Shown here: in pieces, positions 44,201 through 52,867 of the stretch
Layout: each line of letters starts with the position of its first letter
How positions within the stretch are numbered: the first letter of the stretch is position 1
Source of the DNA: Bacteroidota bacterium
Lineage (GTDB): Bacteria > Bacteroidota > Bacteroidia > Chitinophagales > Saprospiraceae
Length of the DNA stretch: 64,000 nt
Assembly (NCBI GenBank): GCA_003045895.1
Contig: PZPC01000001.1
Coordinates: 1-64,000, forward strand
Direction: 5' to 3'
Made by a program: the position numbers and the translations under genes
Notes under the pieces: generated by a model
Database searches by the model: none
What the model was told of the DNA's origin: nothing
Seen by the model: only the letters and a program-made list of their open reading frames with translations

Positions 44201-46002
44201 ACGACCTGGTGGTTCGTTTCGCCAACGTGAATGGTACGGGCTCGGCCAGTGCCAATTTCCTTTTTGCCAAAGCGATTGTGCGGATGGGCATTCCCGTCAC
44301 GCCGAAGAATATTTTTCCTTCCAACATCCAGGGCTTACCTACCTGGTACGAAGTGCGGGTAAGCGAAAAGGGCTACCTGGGCCGCCGCGACGGAATCGAT
44401 GTCCTGGTTTGCGTCAACCCGCAGAGTATGGCCCGCGACGTGGCCAGTGTCCGCCCCGGGGGGTATTTCCTCTACGACAATACCAAAAAACTTCCCGACG
44501 AACTTATCCGCGAGGATATCCACTACCTCGGCATCCCCATGATGGAGCTGGCGATGCATACCTACCGCGATCCCCGGCAGCGGCAGTTGTTCAAGAACAT
44601 CATCTACGTCGGCGCCCTTTCCCTGCTGTTGGACATGGAGTTCAGCGTGCTGGAGGAGATGATCGCCGACCAGTTTAAAAAGAAGGAAAAGCTAATTCCG
44701 CTCAATATCCAGGCGCTGGAACTGGGCCGGACCTACGTGCGGGAGCACTATGCCTACCCCCTGCCCATCCGCCTGGAACGGCGCGACCTGGTGGGCGATC
44801 GGATCGTCATCGACGGCAATACGGCCTGCGGCCTGGGGGCGCTCTACGCTGGCGCTACGGTAGCTGCCTGGTACCCGATCACCCCGTCTACCTCGGTGGC
44901 CCAGGCTTTTGAGCATTACGCTCAAAAACTGCGCATCGACCCGGAAACGGGCAAAAAGAAGTACGCCGTTATCCAGGCCGAAGACGAGCTGGCTGCCATC
45001 GGCATGGTCATTGGTGCGGCCTGGAACGGGGCCCGGGCCTTCACGGCCACCAGCGGCCCCGGGGTATCGCTGATGAACGAATTTATCGGATTGGCTTACT
45101 TTGCCGAAATTCCAGTTGTGCTCATCAACGTGCAGCGCGCCGGTCCCTCCACGGGGATGCCCACGCGTACCCAACAGGCCGATATCCTGTCGACGGCCTA
45201 CGCCTCCCACGGTGACACCAAACACGTACTACTGCTGCCCAGCACGCCGCAGGAGTGCTTCTCGATGACGGCCGATGCGTTTGACCTGGCAGATCGCCTG
45301 CAAACGCCCATTATGGTGATGACTGATTTGGATTTGGGAATGAATGACCACCTTTCGGACCCACTGGTGTGGGATGATGAGCGGCGCTATGACCGTGGAA
45401 AGGTGTTGTCGGCAGAAGACCTGGACCGGGTGGAAAAATTTGGCCGCTACCTCGATGTCGATGGCGATGGTATTCCCTACCGCACGATACCGGGAACGCA
45501 TCCGACCAAGGGTTCTTTCTTCACCCGCGGAACTTCCCGGGATGAGTATGCCCGTTATACCGAAGACGGTGCCGCCTACGTCCGCAACGTCGACCGCCTG
45601 AGCAAAAAGTGGGACACGGCCAAGGGGCTCGTTCCGCCAGCCATCTTTTACCAGGACGGGAAACAGAATGAGACCGGGATGCTCTTCTTTGGCACCACGA
45701 CTTACGCCGCACTGGAAGCCATGGACCAGTTGGCCGAGGAAGGCCTACAGATAGATGCTATGCGCCTGCGTGCCTTCCCCTTTGGTCCGGAAGTGGCCGA
45801 TTTTTTGGCTTCCCATCAGCAGGTTTTTGTGGTCGAGCAGAACCGCGACGCGCAGCTGCGCAGCCTGCTGATCAACGAGTTGGAAATTGATCCACGCAAG
45901 TTGATCCCAGTACTGAACTATGACGGCATGCCCATTACCGCTGCCCGTATCCGCGGCCATTTGGTCGAAGAATTAACTCATGTGGCGGTATCAAACCGCT
46001 AA
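44179..46002 (+). CDS. 2-oxoacid:ferredoxin oxidoreductase alpha subunit (gamma-alpha fusion, KorA-like)
   Basis: A 607-residue fused chain. The N-terminal gamma domain (RFANVNGTGSASANFLFAKA) is followed by the pyrimidine-binding alpha domain with YPITPSTSVAQAFE, QAEDELAAIGMVIGAAW, TSGPGVSLMNEFIGLA and QRAGPSTGMPTRTQQ. This is the KorA-type arrangement seen in 2-oxoglutarate:ferredoxin oxidoreductases, which make acyl-CoA and reduced ferredoxin reversibly. 2-Oxoglutarate is the likely substrate but is not proven by sequence. The start overlaps the upstream gene, and the beta subunit gene begins 13 bases later. Confidence 0.9.
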   Translation: MQQLSGVNDLVVRFANVNGTGSASANFLFAKAIVRMGIPVTPKNIFPSNIQGLPTWYEVRVSEKGYLGRRDGIDVLVCVNPQSMARDVASVRPGGYFLYDNTKKLPDELIREDIHYLGIPMMELAMHTYRDPRQRQLFKNIIYVGALSLLLDMEFSVLEEMIADQFKKKEKLIPLNIQALELGRTYVREHYAYPLPIRLERRDLVGDRIVIDGNTACGLGALYAGATVAAWYPITPSTSVAQAFEHYAQKLRIDPETGKKKYAVIQAEDELAAIGMVIGAAWNGARAFTATSGPGVSLMNEFIGLAYFAEIPVVLINVQRAGPSTGMPTRTQQADILSTAYASHGDTKHVLLLPSTPQECFSMTADAFDLADRLQTPIMVMTDLDLGMNDHLSDPLVWDDERRYDRGKVLSAEDLDRVEKFGRYLDVDGDGIPYRTIPGTHPTKGSFFTRGTSRDEYARYTEDGAAYVRNVDRLSKKWDTAKGLVPPAIFYQDGKQNETGMLFFGTTTYAALEAMDQLAEEGLQIDAMRLRAFPFGPEVADFLASHQQVFVVEQNRDAQLRSLLINELEIDPRKLIPVLNYDGMPITAARIRGHLVEELTHVAVSNR

Positions 46003-46015
46003 AAACGAATAGACT

Positions 46016-47068
46016 ATGTCTTACCTCCGCCCCAGCTTCCGGCACCCGCTGCTCCCTAAGAATGAGCTCGGGTTCACCCGGGCCGATTACGAAGGCGCTA
46101 TCTCGACCCTCTGTGCGGGTTGTGGCCACGATTCCATCAGTGGGGCCATTGTTCAGGCTTGTTTCGAAATGGCGCTGGAACCCCACCGGGTAGCGAAGTT
46201 GTCGGGGATTGGCTGTTCGTCCAAAACCCCGACGTATTACCTCAGCCATTCCCACGGGTTCAACACCGTGCACGGGCGCATGCCGAGTGTGGCGACGGGG
46301 GCCTACCTGGCCAACCGGGAGTTGATCTACCTGGGGGTCTCCGGCGACGGCGATACGGCCTCCATTGGCATGGGGCAGTTTGTACACGCCATTCGGCGCA
46401 ACCTCAATATTGTCTACATCGTGATGAACAACGGCTGTTACGGCCTCACCAAAGGCCAGCATTCGGCTACCGCCGATGCCGGCTCCAAGACCAAGGACGG
46501 CGGCCTCAACCCCTTCGAGGCCATCGACCTGGTGGGCCTGGCGCTGGAATTGGGCGCTACCTTCGTGGGACGCAGTTTTTCCGGTGACAAGACCCAGCTC
46601 GTGCCGCTGATTCAGGCGGCGATGACGCACCCGGGGTTTGCTTTTATTGATGTGTTGTCGCCCTGCGTGACGTTCAACAACAAACCCGACTCTACCAAAT
46701 CATACGACTACGTGCGGGCGCACATCGAAGCAACGGCGACCATTGATTTTGTGCCGGAAAAAAAGGAGATTCTGGTGGATTACGCCGAAGGCGATGCCAG
46801 AGAGGTGAAGCTGCACGATGGCTCGATGATCCACTTGCGCAAATTGGCGCCCAACTGGGATCCCCGGTCGCGCACTTCGGCCATGAACCGCCTGCACGAC
46901 GCCAAGTCGCGTGGGGAGATTCTCACCGGCCTGTTGTACATCGACCAGGACAGCCAGGACCTGCACGAGCTGGAGCAAACCGTAGCCCGCCCGCTGAACA
47001 GCCTTCAGGAAGCTGACCTGTGCCCGGGCTCCGGCGTGTTGGCGGGGATTAATGCGAAGTTTCGGTAG
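46016..47068 (+). CDS. 2-oxoacid:ferredoxin oxidoreductase beta subunit (KorB-like)
   Basis: A 350-residue thiamine-diphosphate-binding subunit. Its motifs are LCAGCGHDSISGAI, the GIGCSSKTPTYYLSH cluster region, the GDGDTASIGMGQF TPP-Mg motif, and MNNGCYGLTKGQ with the N that completes it. It completes the alpha/beta enzyme with the preceding gene. The C-terminal ~80 residues are an acidic tail usual for Kor/Por beta chains. A short T-run follows the gene; beyond it the surface-glycan cluster begins. Confidence 0.92.
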   Translation: MSYLRPSFRHPLLPKNELGFTRADYEGAISTLCAGCGHDSISGAIVQACFEMALEPHRVAKLSGIGCSSKTPTYYLSHSHGFNTVHGRMPSVATGAYLANRELIYLGVSGDGDTASIGMGQFVHAIRRNLNIVYIVMNNGCYGLTKGQHSATADAGSKTKDGGLNPFEAIDLVGLALELGATFVGRSFSGDKTQLVPLIQAAMTHPGFAFIDVLSPCVTFNNKPDSTKSYDYVRAHIEATATIDFVPEKKEILVDYAEGDAREVKLHDGSMIHLRKLAPNWDPRSRTSAMNRLHDAKSRGEILTGLLYIDQDSQDLHELEQTVARPLNSLQEADLCPGSGVLAGINAKFR

Positions 47069-47355
47069 GGGCGGGGGCTGGTTTTTTTTTTGAATAACAT
47101 AACCAGGAATGAAACAGGTATAATAAATCGTTGAATAGTAAAATTCGCCCCGCTTTTTGAGCTGTTTTGTGTTCCTGATTTCTGGGATCCGGGAGCAGCT
47201 TTTTGCTGCTTGAAAAAGCCGTTAAAAGCTATTTTAATAACCGAATTTTAGCAAATAAGTTGTAAATTTATTACGCCTTATAACCAGCTGGTTAAGCACC
47301 CGGTTAAAGACAGACGATAGTTCAAAAAGTGACCCACCTAAAACGAAACAACAGC

Positions 47356-48819
47356 ATGTTGAAAATAAAAATAACGGATATAGACAAAAACGCCCTTGCA
47401 CTAAAAGAAATAAAATACATATTCGAAACCCTCTGCCTAACCATTGGCACACCGTGGCATTTTGTGCCTGCCCACTTTACGGGGCCGGTTGATGTTTATT
47501 ACGGGTTAAACGAAACTGTTTCTGCCCGTTTGTATATTAAGGCAAATCCTGAATCGGTTCTGAAAAGCAAAAAAGCACCACGGGTATTTCAAGAGAGTGG
47601 CATTACCTTTATGGATTTTTCCGACCAACCGGTTGCGGCCAGTTATACCACCACTTCGGATAATCAGGTCGTCCTGAAGAATGACATTGTTTACAGTTTG
47701 TTTTACCTGATTGCAGGGAAAAGCGAAGCGGATATTCCCCGGAATAAATTGGATCAACACGATGTTTTTCAATCTGTTTTGTACAAAAATAATTTACTAC
47801 ACACCCCCGTTTTTAACCAGTATGCGGAACTGATAGCGGAGTTGTTTGCTGACGTGTATGAATTTGCGCCCAGGTGGAAGGATGGTAAAAAAGCGGCCTT
47901 AGCCCTGTCGCATGACACCGATTATCCAGAGATGATCAAGTCCATCGAAATACTCCGGTATATTTTAACCAATCGGAACAAGCTTAAATTCAGCACGATA
48001 CCTGATATCCTTAGCGGGAAAAACCACTTCTGGCAATTCGACAATTTTATCGAACTCGAACAAGCCTATGGTGCGAAATCTGCCTTTTATTTTTGTCCAC
48101 TGAAGGGCTCCTTGTTCAGGTACTTTTTTATCGCGCCAGACCCCTTTTATGATACGAGCACCACAAAATTCAAAGCGGTTTTCAAAAAACTGAACGACAT
48201 TGGATTTGAGACGGGGCTGCATTCCAGCTATTTTGCCTATCAGTCATTGGCAAGTTTTAAAAAAGAAAAAGAAAAATTACAAGAAGAAGCGGGGTTTGAA
48301 ATTGTGGGAAACCGCCATCACTACTGGCACCTTAACCAGGACGACCCGTCAGAAACAGCCTTTATTCACCAGGAATCCGGTTTGTTTTACGACTCTTCGC
48401 TCTCCTTTGAAAAGCACTCCGGGTTTCGTTACAGCATCTGCACTCCTTTTAATTTATGGCACAAGACCCAGGAAAAAGCCTTGTCTATCCTGCAATTGCC
48501 GCCTACCTTGATGGATGATCACCTGTTTGGTCACGCCAGGAACCATTCATTTGCTACTTTTAAGGAGCACATTGATTCACTGGTTCAGAGCGTAGCGGAC
48601 TACCGTGGCGTATTTGTTGCTGATTTTCATGCCCGGGTATTAAACACCACCTTTTTTCCGCAGTGGGGCGAAGCCTACCAATATCTACTGGAAGCTATCG
48701 CTGCCCGGGAGGACTTTTACATTGATACGCCCATTAATATCTGCAAATATTGGCAAGAAAGAATGACGCACCTAAAAAACCAGGCGAAAGATGAAGTTAG
48801 TGGTGTTTACCAACGATGA
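47356..48819 (+). CDS. Polysaccharide deacetylase-like protein
   Basis: A 487-residue protein. After a ~170-residue N-terminal region of unknown fold comes a divergent NodB-type domain with LALSHDTDYP (metal-binding aspartates), GLHSSYFAY and DFHARVLN. These proteins are common in surface-glycan clusters of Bacteroidota and may deacetylate an N-acetyl sugar on a lipid-linked intermediate. The ATG at 47356 begins MLKIKITDID; a GTG at 47329 is less likely. It overlaps the formyltransferase gene by 29 bases, so a shared task is plausible: removing acetyl before adding formyl. Confidence 0.75.
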   Translation: MLKIKITDIDKNALALKEIKYIFETLCLTIGTPWHFVPAHFTGPVDVYYGLNETVSARLYIKANPESVLKSKKAPRVFQESGITFMDFSDQPVAASYTTTSDNQVVLKNDIVYSLFYLIAGKSEADIPRNKLDQHDVFQSVLYKNNLLHTPVFNQYAELIAELFADVYEFAPRWKDGKKAALALSHDTDYPEMIKSIEILRYILTNRNKLKFSTIPDILSGKNHFWQFDNFIELEQAYGAKSAFYFCPLKGSLFRYFFIAPDPFYDTSTTKFKAVFKKLNDIGFETGLHSSYFAYQSLASFKKEKEKLQEEAGFEIVGNRHHYWHLNQDDPSETAFIHQESGLFYDSSLSFEKHSGFRYSICTPFNLWHKTQEKALSILQLPPTLMDDHLFGHARNHSFATFKEHIDSLVQSVADYRGVFVADFHARVLNTTFFPQWGEAYQYLLEAIAAREDFYIDTPINICKYWQERMTHLKNQAKDEVSGVYQR

Positions 48820-49540
48820 AAGCTATTACGGCAAAAAAATGATTCAGGAGCTGGAAGCTGCCCATATTCCGCTGGAGGCGGTGGTGGTGATTAAACAACC
48901 ACTGGACTATCATTTGAAATTATTCAATTACGTCAAACGGCGGGTTGGATGGGTAGAAGCGCTTGTTTTTGCCGTGAAAACAGTCCTGGAGGGGGTGTTT
49001 AAGCAGCCCCCAGAGACCCTAAACTACGAGCAGTTCGCCACTACCATCGTTTATACCAAAGGCACCAATAGCCCCGAAACAGAACGTATGGTCAAAGCGC
49101 TGGCACCTGATGTAATTATCCTGGCCCAGACGGGTATTGTCCGGCGCAATATTTTAGCCATTCCCAAACTGGGAACCATCAATGGTCATCCAGCCGTCCT
49201 GCCGTATTACCGGGGGATTGATTGCCATAAATGGGCGATTTTGGCCGGTGACTTTGACAAGATCGGCGCTACCGTGCATTGGGTAGACAAAGGGGTAGAT
49301 ACGGGCAATATCATCGGGGTGAAAACTTACGCCCTGCAAAAAGACGAAGGGCCTGATGATATAGCGTGGAAGTTGTATTTGTTGTGTATCGACGGTATTA
49401 GGGATGCCTTGTTGAGTTTGTTACAAGGGCAGCCGATAAAAGGAAAAAAACAGGAAAAGGAGGACGGTAAACAGTATTATAAAATGGGGTTGAAATTGGA
49501 ACGGGAGGTGAAATTAAAGCTGTCCCGCTATTGGGCTTGA
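48791..49540 (+). CDS. Formyltransferase-family protein
   Basis: A 249-residue protein with the folate-dependent formyltransferase core. VIILAQTGIVRRNIL is followed by GTINGHPAVLPYYRGID, carrying the N-x-H of the active site, and GATVHWVDKGVDTGNII, where the catalytic D is placed. It has the length of sugar N-formyltransferases and not of Fmt (about 310 residues plus tRNA domain). It overlaps the deacetylase gene by 29 bases. The most likely role is N-formylation of an amino sugar in the surface glycan. Confidence 0.75.
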   Translation: MKLVVFTNDESYYGKKMIQELEAAHIPLEAVVVIKQPLDYHLKLFNYVKRRVGWVEALVFAVKTVLEGVFKQPPETLNYEQFATTIVYTKGTNSPETERMVKALAPDVIILAQTGIVRRNILAIPKLGTINGHPAVLPYYRGIDCHKWAILAGDFDKIGATVHWVDKGVDTGNIIGVKTYALQKDEGPDDIAWKLYLLCIDGIRDALLSLLQGQPIKGKKQEKEDGKQYYKMGLKLEREVKLKLSRYWA

Positions 49541-49615
49541 AATGAACCAATTGGGAAGGACGAGCGGTGGGAATAGGAAAACGATACTGGACAACAGGGA
49601 AAAGGGCAAAAAAAC

Positions 49616-49643
49616 AGCCCCTCATAACGAAGCTGTGGGGGCT
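49616..49643. terminator. Bidirectional terminator between convergent genes
   Basis: agcccc (49616..49621) pairs with ggggct (49638..49643). On the plus strand tttgcc follows; on the minus strand the stem is followed by gttttttt, a good T-tract for the membrane-protein gene read leftward. The stop of that gene lies in the loop. Confidence 0.5.
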
Positions 49644-50347
49644 TTTGCCTGCTTGAAAAAATACAAGGCTAAAACCAGGAAGATTAATGATGCATTGCAT
49701 TCGTAAACTTCGTTGTAAGAGAGAACGTCGGCATGTTGGGGATGGGCTATTTTTATTAATTTAATGATGTATAAATTAATTAAAAAAAGTAGCCCAATTT
49801 CCAGTGGCGGAACCGGTAACCGAAGTTTTTGAGTGAGACGCGCCACGAAAGGAAAGAACGAATAGGCCATGGGGAATAGAATTCCGAAAGAAAACCAGCA
49901 TACATTGAAAAAGTAATTGGCCGTATGTAATTTAGATAAACCGGTTTTTGCGCTCCCATCAAAATTTACCGTGTTAAAGAACTCTATGTTATGCAAAGTG
50001 AATTCGCCCTGCACATTGATCGTAGAAATCGATTCAGGCGTACGGAAGCCAAAAATTCTTTGCCCCCAGGCTAACTCCTCGCCAAGACCTAGAAACATCC
50101 CAATGGATAAAAGTAAAAAAAACAAATTTTTGTTAGTCAGGTAACTTCGTAGAAAAAAGATAAAAGCACCTAAAAAGCCGAAAGCCGTGAGACATTCAAA
50201 GAAGCCATCTTCTTGTAGGTATCCCAGTCTGTGGATTGTCTCCAAATCAAAGATGAAATAGGTGGAATAGGTTAAGATTATAAATAAAAAAATGGGTAGG
50301 GTGTAAACTTTAAATTCTTTTAATTTAAAGTTGAATAGTTTTTTCAT
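49622..50347 (-). CDS. Membrane protein of unknown function
   Basis: A 241-residue integral membrane protein with about six hydrophobic segments (e.g. TLPIFLFIILTYSTYFI, FFLLLSIGMFLGLG, IGLLFLINLYIIKLI). A conserved-looking EELAWGQRIFGF motif lies in the loop near residue 90, a pattern found in an uncharacterised family of bacterial membrane proteins. It is the last minus-strand gene of the glycan cluster and starts 38 bases after the stop of the lyase-like lipoprotein gene. No function is assigned. Confidence 0.6.
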   Translation of the reverse strand: MKKLFNFKLKEFKVYTLPIFLFIILTYSTYFIFDLETIHRLGYLQEDGFFECLTAFGFLGAFIFFLRSYLTNKNLFFLLLSIGMFLGLGEELAWGQRIFGFRTPESISTINVQGEFTLHNIEFFNTVNFDGSAKTGLSKLHTANYFFNVCWFSFGILFPMAYSFFPFVARLTQKLRLPVPPLEIGLLFLINLYIIKLIKIAHPQHADVLSYNEVYECNASLIFLVLALYFFKQAKAPTASL

Positions 50348-50385
50348 TGGTGTAGGTTTTTTTTTGGTGTATGTTTTTTTCTCTT

Positions 50386-51291
50386 TTACTCCGCATCCGG
50401 GCGCACCCGTAAATAAGCATCCTGAAGGTATTCCGGATCGGATGAATCGCGTTGTATCATTTTCAGTGGCCCCATGAACAACTCCATGTCCGGTACCCCT
50501 GCTGCGAGGCTATTGGCAACTGCGGTGGAATCTCGATGCAGGTGGTGATAAATACCCCATTTGTTTCTTCCACCCCATTCGTACCCCTCGTAAACAGTAG
50601 CGCCCGAGAAATCGTAATACAAAGTCCCATTGAGCCAGACTTGCAATTTTCCACTGTCTTCCAAACCAAAAACGACGTGGATGACGACGTCCAGCTGGTC
50701 ACCAGCCATAGGCTTTACCGGATAAACAATTCGGTCTTCTTCCACATCATTGATCACCTGAATCTCGCCACCAACAGCAGGGGTAGGGCGGTGGTAGGCC
50801 GCTATTTCAAGGCTGAACAAAGGAGGATGTCCTGGAACTCTTGGGTGGTTTTGGAAAATGACAATAGGCGCAGTAGGGTCTATTCTGTAATTGTCGCCAA
50901 AAGTATAGCGCCAGCCCAGCCATTGTTCGGTGCCCAGCGGATGTTGGACATCCCACGGTTCGGTCTGGATTTCGGCTCTCATGTTGAACCGGTTGTCGGC
51001 TTCTGGAGGAGGGGTTGGCCGGATCGGATCGAGGTAAAACCTCAACTTGTTGCCAGCATTGGTCACCGCGTGCGGATCGGTTTCGGAATCTATTCTAAAG
51101 GAGTCACTGGCAAAAACTGCGCCAACTGGCCACGTATTAATCGGTACATCATAATTTGACCAATCCCAGATTTGACAGCGGCAGTCCACTATTTCTGGCT
51201 CGTCGGGTAGCGGAATTCTACAGGCCGGTGATAGGCTGAGCAGGAAGAGACAAAAGGACAAAAAGAACCAGGGGTGGAGTAGCGATTTCAT
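50386..51291 (-). CDS. Heparin-lyase-I-like secreted lipoprotein
   Basis: A 301-residue protein with a signal peptide and lipobox-like SPACRIP near residue 24. The mature domain is a beta-jelly-roll of the polysaccharide lyase type: NRFNMRAEIQTEPW, GTEQWLGWRYTFGDNY, IVIFQNHP, then DVVIHVVFGLEDSGKLQVWLNG and NKWGIYHH. This matches the heparin lyase I-like family (and PL7/PL20-like folds). It would sit in the outer membrane and cut an acidic polysaccharide. Its presence in a biosynthetic cluster suggests trimming or release of the product. Confidence 0.7.
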   Translation of the reverse strand: MKSLLHPWFFLSFCLFLLSLSPACRIPLPDEPEIVDCRCQIWDWSNYDVPINTWPVGAVFASDSFRIDSETDPHAVTNAGNKLRFYLDPIRPTPPPEADNRFNMRAEIQTEPWDVQHPLGTEQWLGWRYTFGDNYRIDPTAPIVIFQNHPRVPGHPPLFSLEIAAYHRPTPAVGGEIQVINDVEEDRIVYPVKPMAGDQLDVVIHVVFGLEDSGKLQVWLNGTLYYDFSGATVYEGYEWGGRNKWGIYHHLHRDSTAVANSLAAGVPDMELFMGPLKMIQRDSSDPEYLQDAYLRVRPDAE

Positions 51292-51376
51292 GATTTTTTT
51301 TATGTAAAACGGATCACACCTGGAAAAAATTCTTTTTTTTCAGGTTGGTGAAATATAAAATATAATTCAATGATTA

Positions 51377-51967
51377 TTATTTGAATTTATGGTAGTAACC
51401 TTCATCGGCAAATTCAATCAGATCGAGGTCGCCCCGGCTGTCGCCATAAGCCAGTAGCTTGTAATCTGCTCTTCGGGGAAAAACTTCCAGTATTCGATTC
51501 ACTTTTTCCCGACCGTAGCAGTTTTTTGTTAAAAATTTTCCAGTCAATTTACCCTGCTGGTCTATTTCAACCTGAGTGGCCAGTACCCGGTCAATTCCCT
51601 GGCCAGCGGCCCATGGCGTAATCCAGTTCTCCACGGAAGCACTCACGATAACCAAAACACACCCTTCTTGCTGGTGGGTATGGATGGCCGTCAGCGCTCT
51701 GGGGCGAACTATTTTTGCTATTCTTTCGGAAAAGGCGGCTCCCCACTGGTTAAATTGGTCAATAGAAGTGCCTTTGTAGAAGTAAGAAAAAATGTGCTGT
51801 TTGACTTTCCAGTTTGGATAAAGCCGAAGCTTGTAGGCGATCAGTAGCGGACTGTAAAGAAAGAATCCGACTAAAAATGGCCAGGTTCCTTTGCTGAATT
51901 TGATAAAGGTCAGCAAAGTGTCTTTGGTGGTAATTGTACCATCGAAATCAAAAGCAGTGATGGTCAT
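51377..51967 (-). CDS. HAD-IB family phosphatase
   Basis: A 196-residue phosphoserine-phosphatase-like HAD enzyme. Motif I DFDGT has D7 and D9, and motif II lies in VLVIVSASVENWI. Motif III is YGREK, and motif IV YGDSRGDLDLIEFAD. ATG 51967 is chosen because motif I starts there; the longer frame to 52021 overlaps the upstream gene. It begins 5 bases after the UbiA-type gene's stop. The pair mirrors mycobacterial Rv3807c/Rv3806c-type genes, so it probably removes the 5-phosphate of a polyprenyl-phosphoribosyl lipid. Confidence 0.8.
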   Translation of the reverse strand: MTITAFDFDGTITTKDTLLTFIKFSKGTWPFLVGFFLYSPLLIAYKLRLYPNWKVKQHIFSYFYKGTSIDQFNQWGAAFSERIAKIVRPRALTAIHTHQQEGCVLVIVSASVENWITPWAAGQGIDRVLATQVEIDQQGKLTGKFLTKNCYGREKVNRILEVFPRRADYKLLAYGDSRGDLDLIEFADEGYYHKFK

Positions 51968-51972
51968 TTGGG

Positions 51973-52851
51973 CTAGAAGTAAATTAAAATAACGAAACTG
52001 GTGATCCAGCAAAGTATGCATACCTGAATAAAATGGTCCTTCATCAATATTTTAGTAGGACTACCGCTCTGGGCATTCACGATCACAATCTGTAAATACC
52101 TTAAAATACCTGCCAGAACAAATATAACGGTTACAAAAACATAAGGACCCAGGCGAGCAATTACTTCCTCCGAAACAGTGTACATAATATAACAAACCAA
52201 CGTGATGGTAGCCAGGATACTTAAGGTCTGATTCATGTAGTCTAAGTTGTAGCCGTCTACATTTTTTCGCGACTTAACCCCCGTATTCCGATAGATAATT
52301 ACGTCATCCCTGCGCTTCGCAAACGCCATGAAAAGAGCCAGCAGAAAGGTCATCAGTACGAGCCAGTGGGAGACGACTATTTGGGTTGCCACCCCCCCTA
52401 TAATGACCCGCAAGACAAAACCAATGGCAATAATAAACACATCAACGATGGCGAGGAATTTTAGTTTTAAGGTGTAGGCAATGTTCATGGTGTAATAAAA
52501 CAACATTATACCCAGTACGGCCCATCGTTGTTCGCCTCCAAATAAGATGATTAAAGTTAAGCCTAAAAACAGGCAAACCAAGAGCAAGAAATAGCCGTTG
52601 AATTTGCTGATTGCTCCGCTTGCCAAAGGGCGGTTGCGTTTTACGGGGTGTTGTCGGTCGACCTCAAGGTCACAAATGTCATTGAGGCAATAGATAGAAC
52701 TGGCCACCAGCGAAAAAGCGAAGAAGGCCACAATACAAGCTTTCCAACCCAACCAGTTGCCCAGCTGCCCCGAAAAGAACAAGGGTAAAAAAATGAAGGT
52801 GTTTTTTAGCCATTGGTGTAGCCTCAGTTGTTTTAGGATATCCAGGATCAT
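51973..52851 (-). CDS. UbiA-family phosphoribosyl-lipid synthase
   Basis: A 292-residue membrane prenyltransferase with about eight membrane spans. The first aspartate-rich motif (NDICDLEVDRQHPVKRNRPL, N57-D58...D61...D65) is of the decaprenyl-phosphate phosphoribosyltransferase type: the HPxKxxRP continuation distinguishes it from quinone UbiA enzymes. The second (YTLKLKFLAIVDVFIIA) follows at about 125-142. It would transfer phosphoribose from PRPP to a polyprenyl phosphate, providing a furanose donor for the surface glycan. The HAD phosphatase follows immediately. Confidence 0.85.
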   Translation of the reverse strand: MILDILKQLRLHQWLKNTFIFLPLFFSGQLGNWLGWKACIVAFFAFSLVASSIYCLNDICDLEVDRQHPVKRNRPLASGAISKFNGYFLLLVCLFLGLTLIILFGGEQRWAVLGIMLFYYTMNIAYTLKLKFLAIVDVFIIAIGFVLRVIIGGVATQIVVSHWLVLMTFLLALFMAFAKRRDDVIIYRNTGVKSRKNVDGYNLDYMNQTLSILATITLVCYIMYTVSEEVIARLGPYVFVTVIFVLAGILRYLQIVIVNAQSGSPTKILMKDHFIQVCILCWITSFVILIYF

Positions 52852-52867
52852 GGGAAGATGGATTTGC

